DNA from: Hemileia vastatrix
Lineage: Eukaryota > Basidiomycota > Pucciniomycetes > Pucciniales > Zaghouaniaceae
Reading direction: 5' to 3'
DNA length: 64,000 nt
Assembly: GCA_030280995.1 (NCBI GenBank)
Contig: JASXTE010000001.1
Coordinates: 901,001 to 965,000 of the forward strand
The notes under the pieces are model-generated. The model was not told the origin of the DNA. It was given only the letters and a program-made list of their open reading frames with translations, and did no database searches. The position numbers and the translations under genes were made by a program. Positions 56,043 through 64,000 of the stretch are shown here, piece by piece. Within the stretch, counting starts at the first letter, position 1, and each line of letters begins with the position of its first letter.

Positions 56043-58642
56043 TGAGGGCATCCATCCCTTTCCAACAAACATAATTCACCAGAAGCCGTCCGTTTTATAT
56101 GCCGCTTCTTGGTGCAAACACAACACTGGCACAGAGTAGTAATCCCTGGCCGTGTTTCCCAACCTTCATCTCCAGGAGGCGCTAACCGCATATGTAACCT
56201 CCGCATATCTTCACCAGTGATCTCCAAACTAATCCCCATGCCAGCTTGATACCCTATCCTGGCCTCAAAATCCATCAAAAAAGGACCACCAAGAACAGTT
56301 TTGACTGCTCCTCTGGCCACATAAAAGTGAACCTTACCAACAGATCCACCAATGCCTAACCTGACATGCTCAGCTGTACCTATCAGCTCTGTTGCATGCC
56401 CTCCAATACCTCTGAGGTTTCCCCCAGTTCCACTTTTAATTGGCAAGCCTATACTCGTTGCTTGCTCCAATGAAATTAAATTAATTTGAGACCCTGAATC
56501 GACCAAGGCCTTTACTTCTTTACCATTAAGAGTTACCACCAGGTAACCCAGGGGAGCGGAAAAATGCGTATCTAAATCTTCCCCAAACTTTTCAGCATTT
56601 TCACAAATATATTCCACCTCTCCAGTGGAAACCCGACGCCTCGTCAAATGCTTCTTTTGCTTTTCAGCAAGCGCCGGACTAATCGTAAATAACTCCCCCA
56701 AAGATAAGGGAATCTGCAGTTGATTCACCCTATTCAAAACTGCGTCCATCGCATTAGCTTGACCAGAAACTACTGGCCGCTCATACTGGACGTTTGATTT
56801 AACAACCTTGGCCCTGGGTACCTCTTGAGGTCCAACCGAGCCATCTTCACCCCCCATTATAACATCTTCACTTTCTATAACCCTAACTCCGTCACCAGCT
56901 TCTTGCACTAATCCTGATCCATCGCTAGTCCTTCTTACACCCTCCATTGGGATGGGACCGCTAAAACTTGGTCTGGGTAGAGACGCCAACGGTACGTCCT
57001 CCTCAGAATCCGAATCATCCTCTGGCATAGGCTCACCATTTAAATCAAACTTGCCATAACTAGGGGGCCCCATATCAGCAATCCCCTTCTGCATTTTATA
57101 TAATTCGTCCTTAGAGTAAGGGTTCAATTTGTTGGCGGCAGTTTGAGCACTAGAATTCTTGTCCTTAGAGTAAGGGTTCACTTTGTTATTGGCCTTGCCA
57201 GGATTAGCCCTCAATTGGCTCTGAATGCTACTTTTTGCCTTAGTAGCAGCTGCTCTTCTAGCAGCATTAACATCGTATTCGCCAGCCATACAGCTACCCT
57301 CCACCTGGGCAACCGTTGCCAGCTCTAAACCACCAAAAGAAGTAGAAAATGTGGCTTTACTGACCTCTTTCTCTTTACCCTTGTCAGCTTTTCCACCATT
57401 ACCATTACCATTTTTGCCACCCTTGGCATTAACATCTTCATCTGTCACCTCTTCAAATCTGGCTCTCCTTTCAGCCGTTAAACTTCTTCTGACCAAATCA
57501 GAAGGAGACTGTCCATCACTGGGCTTGATGAACGAACCATCAGGAAATTTATAAACTTTACCGTCAAATAAAACTTTCCCAGCATCCATATCCTTATCAA
57601 GAGCAAAACAAACTGTTGCTCTGTGCCCCCTCCTATTACAACAGGAGCACACCTTTGGCTCATCATAGCCACCTCTATAACTATTACTACCACCATTACC
57701 ACCATTTCTCCCATTGCCTGGGAAGCGGTTTCCATTATTATTGCCATTATAATTTCGACGTTCATAACCTCTGGACTGATAAGAAGTCGACGTCGACGAA
57801 GAAGCGATTGGGGCCTTATTGGCCTTCTGGGTTTCTTGAACAAATATTTTTAACTGTTTAGTTAAATCAGCCAGGTGATCGACCATCTTATTATCTACAT
57901 TGCCCTCAACTTTAGCAGCAGGTAATCCCATTTGAGCCTTCTTGGCCTCCTGGGCTTTGACCATAATATCTTTATTTTCGGCCAAAACTTCGCTAACCTT
58001 GCTAACATATTGAGTGCATGACTCTTGATATTTGTCCAACGCCAATAACTTTAGATGGGCTTGAATGTTGTCCTTGATAACCTCCAGAGCCGGCAGTTTC
58101 TGCTCACCATTAGGCAGTTCCTTCATCAAATCTTTTCTTGAAAGATCCTTCAAGACGTCCATTCGAATATCCCTACTGCATGCTGTCCAAAACAAATCTT
58201 TTGCTTGGTTCTCATGCACTAACTCGTCCACCAGTATGAGATATTCCACCACTTCATCAAACTGAACACAGAGCTTTTTGAAGTCAGCCATAGAAGAAAC
58301 TCCACCTTTTTCTTGCCAGTCTCCAACAATTTTATTGAGGTCCATCATAGTAAACCTAACACCCCATCTATCAACCATAGCTTTAGAAAGCTTAACCCAA
58401 TCCTTGTCCTTGAATGCCTGCATAGCAATAACCTCTTTTTCCACCTCCCTATCAGCAATAAAAAATCTAACTTGCTTCACCATGTCCACATGGGAAGCAC
58501 CATCAACAGCAGCAGCAGCTTCATACCTGCTAATGAACCATTTAACCTCCTCCCCATCAAACTTTGGGCCATCCCAAGAAACAATTCTAACTGAGGGAGT
58601 AAGAGGGTTAGAAGATCCAGAAGCAACAGCAGAAGAAGACAT
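56030..58642 (-). CDS. gag: gag-protease of element B
   Basis: 870 codons, open. Start ATG at 58640-58642 (MSSSAVASGSS). Capsid-like N-terminal half (SVRIVSWDGPKFDGEEVKWF, IRMDVLKDLSRKDLMKELPN), Asn/Gly-rich stretch, zinc knuckle CSCCNRRGHRATVC (C-x2-C-x4-H-x4-C, residue ~335) for RNA binding, and a C-terminal aspartic protease with active site LVDSGSQINLIS (~residue 715) and TVLGGPFLMDFEARIGY. The placing of protease in the gag frame is usual for several Ty3 lineages. The stop TAG is at 56030-56032, overlapping the pol frame by 43 bases. It resembles gag of element C in text and order. Confidence 0.9.
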   Translation of the reverse strand: MSSSAVASGSSNPLTPSVRIVSWDGPKFDGEEVKWFISRYEAAAAVDGASHVDMVKQVRFFIADREVEKEVIAMQAFKDKDWVKLSKAMVDRWGVRFTMMDLNKIVGDWQEKGGVSSMADFKKLCVQFDEVVEYLILVDELVHENQAKDLFWTACSRDIRMDVLKDLSRKDLMKELPNGEQKLPALEVIKDNIQAHLKLLALDKYQESCTQYVSKVSEVLAENKDIMVKAQEAKKAQMGLPAAKVEGNVDNKMVDHLADLTKQLKIFVQETQKANKAPIASSSTSTSYQSRGYERRNYNGNNNGNRFPGNGRNGGNGGSNSYRGGYDEPKVCSCCNRRGHRATVCFALDKDMDAGKVLFDGKVYKFPDGSFIKPSDGQSPSDLVRRSLTAERRARFEEVTDEDVNAKGGKNGNGNGGKADKGKEKEVSKATFSTSFGGLELATVAQVEGSCMAGEYDVNAARRAAATKAKSSIQSQLRANPGKANNKVNPYSKDKNSSAQTAANKLNPYSKDELYKMQKGIADMGPPSYGKFDLNGEPMPEDDSDSEEDVPLASLPRPSFSGPIPMEGVRRTSDGSGLVQEAGDGVRVIESEDVIMGGEDGSVGPQEVPRAKVVKSNVQYERPVVSGQANAMDAVLNRVNQLQIPLSLGELFTISPALAEKQKKHLTRRRVSTGEVEYICENAEKFGEDLDTHFSAPLGYLVVTLNGKEVKALVDSGSQINLISLEQATSIGLPIKSGTGGNLRGIGGHATELIGTAEHVRLGIGGSVGKVHFYVARGAVKTVLGGPFLMDFEARIGYQAGMGISLEITGEDMRRLHMRLAPPGDEGWETRPGITTLCQCCVCTKKRHIKRTASGELCLLERDGCPHFLG

Positions 58643-58800
58643 CCCAATAAGTAATGAAAAGCGTTAACAAGCGATAAAATAACAAGCCTCTTGCAGGCCA
58701 ATAACAAAAATCCAATTAGAGTTCCAGAAAATAAGCCTCTTGCGGGCTAATAACGTTCTTGATCCAAGTAAGTCTTTAAAGAAAGCTAGAGAAATCGAAC
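58643..58800 (-). other. Leader of element B with two AGCC...GGCT repeats
   Basis: Plus-strand units AAGCCTCTTGCGGGCTAATAAC (58731-58753) and CAAGCCTCTTGCAGGCCAATAAC (58681-58703). On the sense strand AGCC and GGCT flank CGCAAGA, and the core GCAAGAGG equals that of the LQQEGKL motif, but TAAACT is missing. Possibly a divergent copy of the hairpin motif in the RNA leader. Confidence 0.5.
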
Positions 58801-58818
58801 CCCACGTTGGGCGCCAAC
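58800..58818 (-). other. Primer-binding site of element B
   Basis: On the minus strand directly after the 5' LTR: GTTGGCGCCCAACGTGGG. The form TGGCGCC.. fits the 3' end of a tRNA (ending CCA). The tRNA was not identified. C has TGGGGCCCAACGTGGGG at the same place. Confidence 0.7.
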
Positions 58819-59924
58819 TATGGTAAGGTAAACTCTTACAGTTGCCTTGCTGTAAGCAGAATCCGGAGGAGATATGTGGATTTAGTGGAAAACCCCGTCC
58901 TTCCAATAAAAATAACAAAATGGGAATTCTAAATCACTAAGCTAACCAATCTACTTGGATCTGATTGATGAAAATAATGAAACTCTAAAATAATTAACGC
59001 TTATTGAGATTTAAAGAAAGTGGCTGTTGAGAAAGAAATACTGATTACAACAATTAAGGTGTACCAGTGAAAGATCTGAAAAGATTGACTTTTATGTTTT
59101 TATAATAATTGAGTTTTTATGAGACAGCAATAATCAAGTCCCAGTGGTGAAGACCTTTCTGAAGATACCCTATATGAAGTGTGATTTAAATTGTTGAATT
59201 GTATTTCTAAAATGTTATGTAAAAATAATAAATGTTATAAGGGTATTATAACTTATTTAATTTGTTGAGTAATAAAAAATGAGACTGTGGTGGTTAAAGA
59301 TTAAGCTGTATGTTGTATCTCCCTCTCAATTTCGAGTTTGAGAAGCGCTTAAGTATTCCTAGTCACGTGCCTAAGTTTTCCCCTCCAGAGCTCTTCCAGA
59401 GTCAATCCGGAGCCGGAACAGAGTCCGTACGGAGTCAAAGCGGAGTCCGTCCGGACTTCCGGACTCAATTAGAACCTTAAAACTATAATAAAAAATCTAG
59501 AAAAATTACACATAATAGAGCTACTTCCCCTTTACATACCAAACTAATTTTCGTAGTCTGCGCAGCTCTAATTACCCCGTGAAAACTCATCAAAGTAAAG
59601 TAATTTTTGAAAACGTAAATATTTCTATAAAACTTTAAAATTCATTTAAAAATATAAGAAAAATAGTAAAAATTCTGGGAAAATTTCCCAAGGTTCTTGA
59701 GTGACTTGACTTAATACTTATAAATTTTTCAAACCGTAAAAATAAGTTTTCTCCATAAAATAAATTGTATTTGTGTAGGCATTCGCTTGTGACCAATTTC
59801 TTCATATTTTAAACTCCAATAAATTAAATAAAACCCTTTTATAAAAAATAATAACACCAATCTTGCATGCTGTAATAACTCCATTTACGTACTTAGGTGC
59901 CATACTAAACTTTAGGCTACCACA
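58819..59924 (-). mobile_element. 5' LTR of element B
   Basis: 1106 bp, partner of 46377-47482. Followed on the plus strand by ACGG (59925-59928), the target duplication. Confidence 0.95.
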
Positions 59925-60930
59925 ACGGCAGTGAACATATTGTTCATTAAACGCATGGTCGCCTCAAATGGTGCACAGGCAATTTGCTCTGCAAATTTCC
60001 AGTTATGAGCCATGGCGGGCTCTTCTTCCTTGTCAAATGAAGGGGAATCAGTGGGCCAGTCATCCAGGACAACCGCATTATTAGTTGGCTGTATACCACT
60101 CTAATTGGGAGTTGCTGGTCAAGGCATGCATTCTGGAGGAGCGGCAGCATCCCAGGGAGGATCTTCTTCTAAACCAGGAAGGAAAAGTGAATTGTTTGGT
60201 GGAGGAGACGTCTCAGCATTAGGAGTTGATGGCGCATCCTAAGAAAGAAAGAATAGTATTAGTTTTAGGTCAAAAGAAGAAGAAATTAAAAAAGGAACTT
60301 ACAGTATGAATACTTTCCTCTGAAAAGAGCAATCTAGGAACAAAAGCAACACTACTAGGAGTAGGTGCTCAGAAATCAACCCTGGCACATTTGTTGACTG
60401 GAAGAGTAGCTAGTTCAGGTGCAGGACGTTTGATGGTCATCTGACTCATCATATCCAAGGTGGAGGAATCTGGGTTTATACACGCAACAGTGGGTGGTCC
60501 ATCATAGCTACACTTCTTCTTGCAACTTTTGCGAAAATTGAACAACTAAAAGGATGAAAGAAATGGATGTTAGTAATGATAGGATAATAGAAAAAAGGAA
60601 GACTCATGTTAAAATAAGTGTTGCCACGGTGGGATTTTGAAAGTGGCAGGAGGTGATCCCGTTTTCAATGCAGCGGGTGCATCTTGTCCTACCCATCAGC
60701 GTAGTAAGTGGCGTCATGGGAGGAGCAGCAGGGGGCTGCGTTTGCACAAATTGTCAAATGGCATCCACAACGTTGGCGGTATTTTCAGTATTAATTGTGG
60801 TATTTCTTGTATTCATTATTAAAAAAGTTAAGATAAAATAAAAAGTTATAAAAAATTAGAATAAGAGGAAGATGGAGGAAGAATATGCTGCGAGGCGGGG
60901 GGTATTTCTAGGCTCCTGGGGACAGTCGCA

Positions 60931-60943
60931 AGTAGAGGGAGGA
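60931..60943 (+). other. Polypurine tract of element A
   Basis: AGTAGAGGGAGGA directly before the LTR start TGTGGTATG. Confidence 0.7.
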
Positions 60944-62210
60944 TGTGGTATGCGCATTGCAGGTAACTTATCTTTTGAACCAATCAGCTTGTGTCTCCCA
61001 GGAAGAAAAAAGGGGAATCATAGTGCAGAAGATAGTGCTATTATAAATATATAATTATGGTTTTAAAAGAACAAAGGGAAAGAGAGGCGCAGAAGTGGAT
61101 TTAGGGTCTGTGCACTTGGATTTTGTAGTGGGATGTGTCACATAAAGGAATTATCAACTTAGGAGTGCAAGGGCTGAACATTATGGATTTAGATTTTCCA
61201 ATAATTGTGTTTTATGAATTAAGGAAGGAATTATGGCTCAAGGAAGGCCTCAAGTACATAGTATACTGCACTGCGGCTAATGTGGTAACTTACTGAAATG
61301 GGTGATGTAAGTTGCAGAGGCTAACTAGTTAAGTCAATTGTCAGAGCTAGGGACTTAGTAATGAAACAAGGAGAATGGGGACTCAATCACAAAATTACCC
61401 AAGTATCAAAGAGACTAGGATCAGCACTGAAAGGTGACAACTCAGGAAGTAGCGCTGAAACAATGCAAAGGTACAGTCATAAGTGTGCACGTGGAACATG
61501 AGTGAAACAATTAAATACTAGTTTTAGTAAGCTTAGGATATGTTTAGGCACTGTAGTTGTTACAAGCGGTGTATTTACTTTACTAATGAATTAGTGGATG
61601 TTTTACTAATGTGGTGCTAGAAACAGGACTGGAGATCCACTAGGGAGCTGTGTCTTGAGCACTGAAATATATAAGAAGGAAAGGCTATCTTATAGAAGAG
61701 TAGTGAGGTAGAAAGATTATTATTGAGATCAGTCATTTGATTACAAACATTAGAGCTTCATATTATATACTTTCAAAATATATTGTGATATATAGTGATT
61801 TTGTCTATTTTGTGATTACTCTGATAAAAAGTTTGTGTGTCTGTGTGTGTATTTCATATATTTTAGTGAAAAGGCGCAACACAGAGGGAATATATAGATT
61901 TAGTAGGATAAACTATTATTAGAGTTATTTTATTGCTATAATAAGGCATATTCAAAGAGAGCGCTTCAAGAGGGAGTAGCTGTGAATATTAGCGCATATT
62001 AAGAATAGAAATATCCAGATAGTAATATTTGTTTTTCCTTATCTTTTAACTCATCTCTCAACTCATAAACTATCTAGTCAGATACTAGTATTACACATTA
62101 TTGTGCTGTCTTTAAAATAAGAGTGGCAGGCGCTTCTTTTTAGAAATTGAAAAGAGGAACCAACCCATCTTTCATTGTGTCTACTGCTTAGTACTTTATA
62201 ACTCTCTACA
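60944..62210 (+). mobile_element. 3' LTR of element A
   Basis: 1267 bp, partner of 22141-23399. Begins TGTGGTATGCGC, ends CTCTCTACA. ACAT follows, against ACGT before the 5' LTR. Confidence 0.9.
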
Positions 62211-62228
62211 ACATTGGGCCCCAGAAAT

Positions 62229-63262
62229 GTAGACAATCCTATAGTACTTGCTTTAGGTCTTGACCAAGGGAATTGGAGTAAAACTGGAGAGAAAACCCCC
62301 TTTCCCTTTGAGAAATACCAGGTGAGATTTTTTTTCTACAACAAATTAGAGACTGTTACTATACCCCTTCCAACACACTTCTTGACTGCTTAACAAGTCA
62401 AGAAAGTAACCTAGATTGACCACAGAGCAAAGAGAACCTGAAATGAAGAAAGATCCACACCAGAAAAGCAAAACACTGTGCACTTGTTGCACAGAAAACA
62501 GCAATAATACTTGATGCAGGTTTCAAAGCTACACCAGAGAAACCAGTTGCCAAAGTTGAGTTAACTGAAGAACTAACCTTGCAACAAACACAACCAATTG
62601 TGGCCAAAAAAAACAGTGAAAAATGAGAGAGAAAAAATGATATAATTACCAGATGGTTGTATGATAATTAAGGTTTCCCCAAACTGTCTTATTCAGTATG
62701 TACACACAGACCACCATCTAAAAATCCATGCACAGCAACTAATTTGGCACTTTTGACAGCCAAATTGAATAAAAACCCTCTAGAAACGCTCTCCAGCCTT
62801 CTATTTCCAAGGCAGGTGGACCTCCCTGAAGCCAGAAAACCACCAAAAACCTCCAATAAAGCCCAAAATACTTAGAAAAATCCACCACAACTACTTAAAC
62901 CCTGAAAACACAAAGTTAAGCTATGACAACATTGAGACATAAAATATAGAGCCATATTAGCTCTACTTAATGGTACTAAGCACTTTACCCTAAGAATTAA
63001 GGTTAGCCTGCAAAACACAAGAAACAAAATTAAGCAGCTATCTTTTAGAAATGAAAAGTGAGTAAATGACCCCTTAAAACTTGGAATATGAAAAATATCA
63101 ACAAGACATCAAATATAGAGAGAAACCTGGGCTAATCAATGGTAGTACCCACATACCCATAGTCCCATTATTCACTGAATAAAAAAAAATAACCCCTAAT
63201 TCTTCAACGCATGTCAATTAAGACATTCAAAAACAGGCCTCTTCCAATGTTGGAAGACCACA
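62229..63262 (-). mobile_element. 5' LTR of element C
   Basis: On the minus strand from TGTGGTCTTCC to TTGTCTACA, 1034 bp. Inverted copy of the LTR of E (7488-8574). The primer-site half (62211-62224) lies next to it and is continued at 22140, beyond element A. Confidence 0.85.
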
Positions 63263-64000
63263 ACGTTTTCCTTTCTCAGTCCATGCAGTCACTTTTCCTC
63301 AATCTATCACAACCACTGACCACCATCAATATTCTAAAATAAAAAATAAAATAAAAAATCTTTTTTCCCCCCTACTCTTTTGTTTTGTTTTGTTTTTTTT
63401 TTAAAAAAAAAAACCTAGCAACAAGAATTCCTACCTTGTATTGGTTTTTTTTTTTTTTTAATTTTAATTTTTTCTTCTTTCTTTCTTTCTTTCTGTGTAG
63501 CCAGAATCATGAGTATCAAACTTTCCAAAATCCCACTCTTTGTAAGAATTTGGGACAGTGTTAGGGGATTTATACTGTAACACAACACTATACTTTTTTT
63601 TTGATCATTGTCATGTGATTCATTCATTCAATTATATTACTATATGCAAAATCTTGTTTTTAGACTATTTCTTACCATTTGAGAATGTAAAAAAAAAGAA
63701 AAAATTCTTTTGATTCAACATATATATATATATATCACTTCAATGCTACTTGTAAAATTATCATTTCCCATAGATCTTAAGTCCATAGAATTGATATGAA
63801 AATATGAGTGTTGGGTGTATTAGGTGGTCAACCTTTTGATTGATTTCATTTTTCTTTATCTTGAAATCAAGATGATGGGTTTTTTATATCAGTTCCAATA
63901 GCAATAAGTGAATAGAAGATCAGTGATGAATTTCACAAAAGAGGCTGCTCAGTATGATTAAAAGGGGAATGTAATAGGGATGTGATAATGATCATTACCA
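63263..64000. other. AT-rich flank, no gene seen
   Basis: Contains a (CTTT)n run near 63477 and a (TA)n run near 63720. No frame or repeat partner is supported. Confidence 0.5.

Larger units (their letters stand above)
51804..56072 (-). pseudogene. pol: pol of element B: linker, RT, RNase H, integrase
   Basis: One continuous frame from 56072 to 51804 with exactly two in-frame stops: TGA at 55230-55232 and TAA at 53175-53177. Linker ~280 residues with four LQQEGKL-like repeats. RT: SSPVFCIKKPNGKLRVVHDL, GDIMGGYDE, FIDDGGIKGP (catalytic DD, ~54455), ALEILGHVVCREG. RNase H: LAVDSSQVAAG, LELCGV, QVDAKSLIQM (D, E, D). Second linker with LHQEDKL. Integrase: H-H-C-C zinc site (LHEDLGH...CEEC), SLDAVH, MVDGGPEF and VERGHQ (D, D, E); no chromodomain. 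It lies one base back from gag, so a -1 shift is expected. Reversing two codons would be enough to open it, so the element was active recently. Confidence 0.9.
46377..59924 (-). mobile_element. Element B, young complete Ty3/gypsy element
   Basis: 13,548 bp on the minus strand: LTR (58819-59924), primer site, gag-protease, RT-RNase H, integrase, two genes on the opposite strand, purine tract, LTR (46377-47482). The target duplication is ACGG (46373-46376 and 59925-59928). By eye the two LTRs differ at roughly 17-20 positions in 1106, so B is recent compared with A, C and D. Pol has two stop codons only. Confidence 0.95.
46225..60816 (-). pseudogene. Antisense gene X of element A, split by element B
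   Basis: The 5' part is at 59925-60816 and the 3' end at 46225-46376. ATG at 60814-60816 (MNTRNTT). Exon 1: RCTRCIENGITSCHF after a TGA where D has Arg. Exon 2 (near 60380-60540): LFNFRKSCKKKCSYDGPPTV, then MMSQMTIKRPAP and a TGA. Exon 3 from ~60240: NNSLFLPGLEEDP, two stops, LDDWPTDS, EQIACAPFEATMRLMNNMFT, then element B, then KLFLEAAPVYTCTKYN and ...FDDTEY at 46225. Excising B and one copy of ACGG restores this reading frame, which shows both the insertion point and that the frame is real. Homologous to 41236-42238. Confidence 0.75.
22141..62210 (+). mobile_element. Element A, Ty3/gypsy, interrupted by D and B
   Basis: LTR, gag, protease, reverse transcriptase, RNase H and integrase lie on the plus strand, followed by two antisense genes, a purine tract and LTR. 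Removing D (28659-43473) and B (46377-59924), with one copy of each 4-bp duplication, leaves about 11.7 kb. The flanks are ACGT on the left and ACAT on the right, which is consistent with a 4-bp duplication that has since lost one CpG. All its genes contain stops or frame changes. Confidence 0.85.
20613..63262 (-). mobile_element. Element C, oldest Ty3 element of the nest (split)
   Basis: Element C consists of 20613-22140 (gag and leader) and 62211-63262 (end of primer site and 5' LTR) on the minus strand. Everything between is element A with its own insertions. Joining the two sides restores CCCCACGTTGGGCCCCAG, the complement of a primer-binding site like that of element B. The 3' part of C is missing to the left of 20613. 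Confidence 0.75.

Noticed and set aside
57225..57861. Plus-strand frames opposite gag of B
   Set aside because: Complement of the Gly/Asn-rich part of gag; no cysteine block or intron, unlike genes X and Y.

Overview
The window looks like a repeat-rich nuclear segment of a basidiomycete, most probably a rust fungus (Pucciniales). This is an inference from protein families that I recognise only by memory: a rust-type expanded family with a 'TGFG..GI.SIDDK..' core followed by 'IFGERADVN', RAD5/ULS1-like SNF2 copies, and Ty3/gypsy elements whose reverse transcriptase carries FIDD. Small GT-AG introns (53-92 nt) and AT-rich spacers agree with a fungus. No rRNA or tRNA gene, CRISPR array or bacterial operon was seen.

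Layout. 1-4560: remnant of an unrecognised gene and a decayed SNF2 helicase on the minus strand. 4560-8574: 3' part of a plus-strand Ty3 element (element E) with its 3' LTR. 8575-9932: a palindrome with ~410-bp arms and two small MITEs in its spacer. 9960-16571: decayed sequence with a broken rust-family gene, LTR fragments, a dead Tc1/mariner transposase and MITEs. 16572-18882: the only apparently intact host gene, an orphan membrane protein. 18883-20092: no feature. 20093-63262: a nest of four Ty3 elements. 63263-64000: AT-rich, no gene.

The nest can be read in order. Element C (minus strand; LTR 62229-63262, gag 20613-22047) is oldest. Element A (plus strand, LTRs 22141-23399 and 60944-62210) inserted into C's primer-binding site. 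Element D (plus strand, same family as A, 28659-43473) inserted into A's integrase, with GCGG on both sides. Element B (minus strand, 46377-59924) inserted into an antisense gene of A, with ACGG on both sides. B is the youngest: its LTRs are equal in length and nearly identical, gag-protease is open, and pol has only two stop codons.

Two features deserve most attention. First, all three element families (A/D, B, E) carry, between pol and the 3' LTR and on the strand opposite to gag-pol, a pair of intron-containing genes (here X and Y), each starting with a cysteine pattern like a Gal4-type Zn2Cys6 cluster. Second, a ~22-nt hairpin-like motif (short stem, loop around CAA, stem, then TAAACT) occurs about 42 times, always on the sense strand of its host element. 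It lies in non-coding clusters just upstream of gene Y in B and E, in the region between Y and pol of B, and inside the coding linkers of pol. Its stem sequence changes on both sides together between families, which suggests RNA structure.
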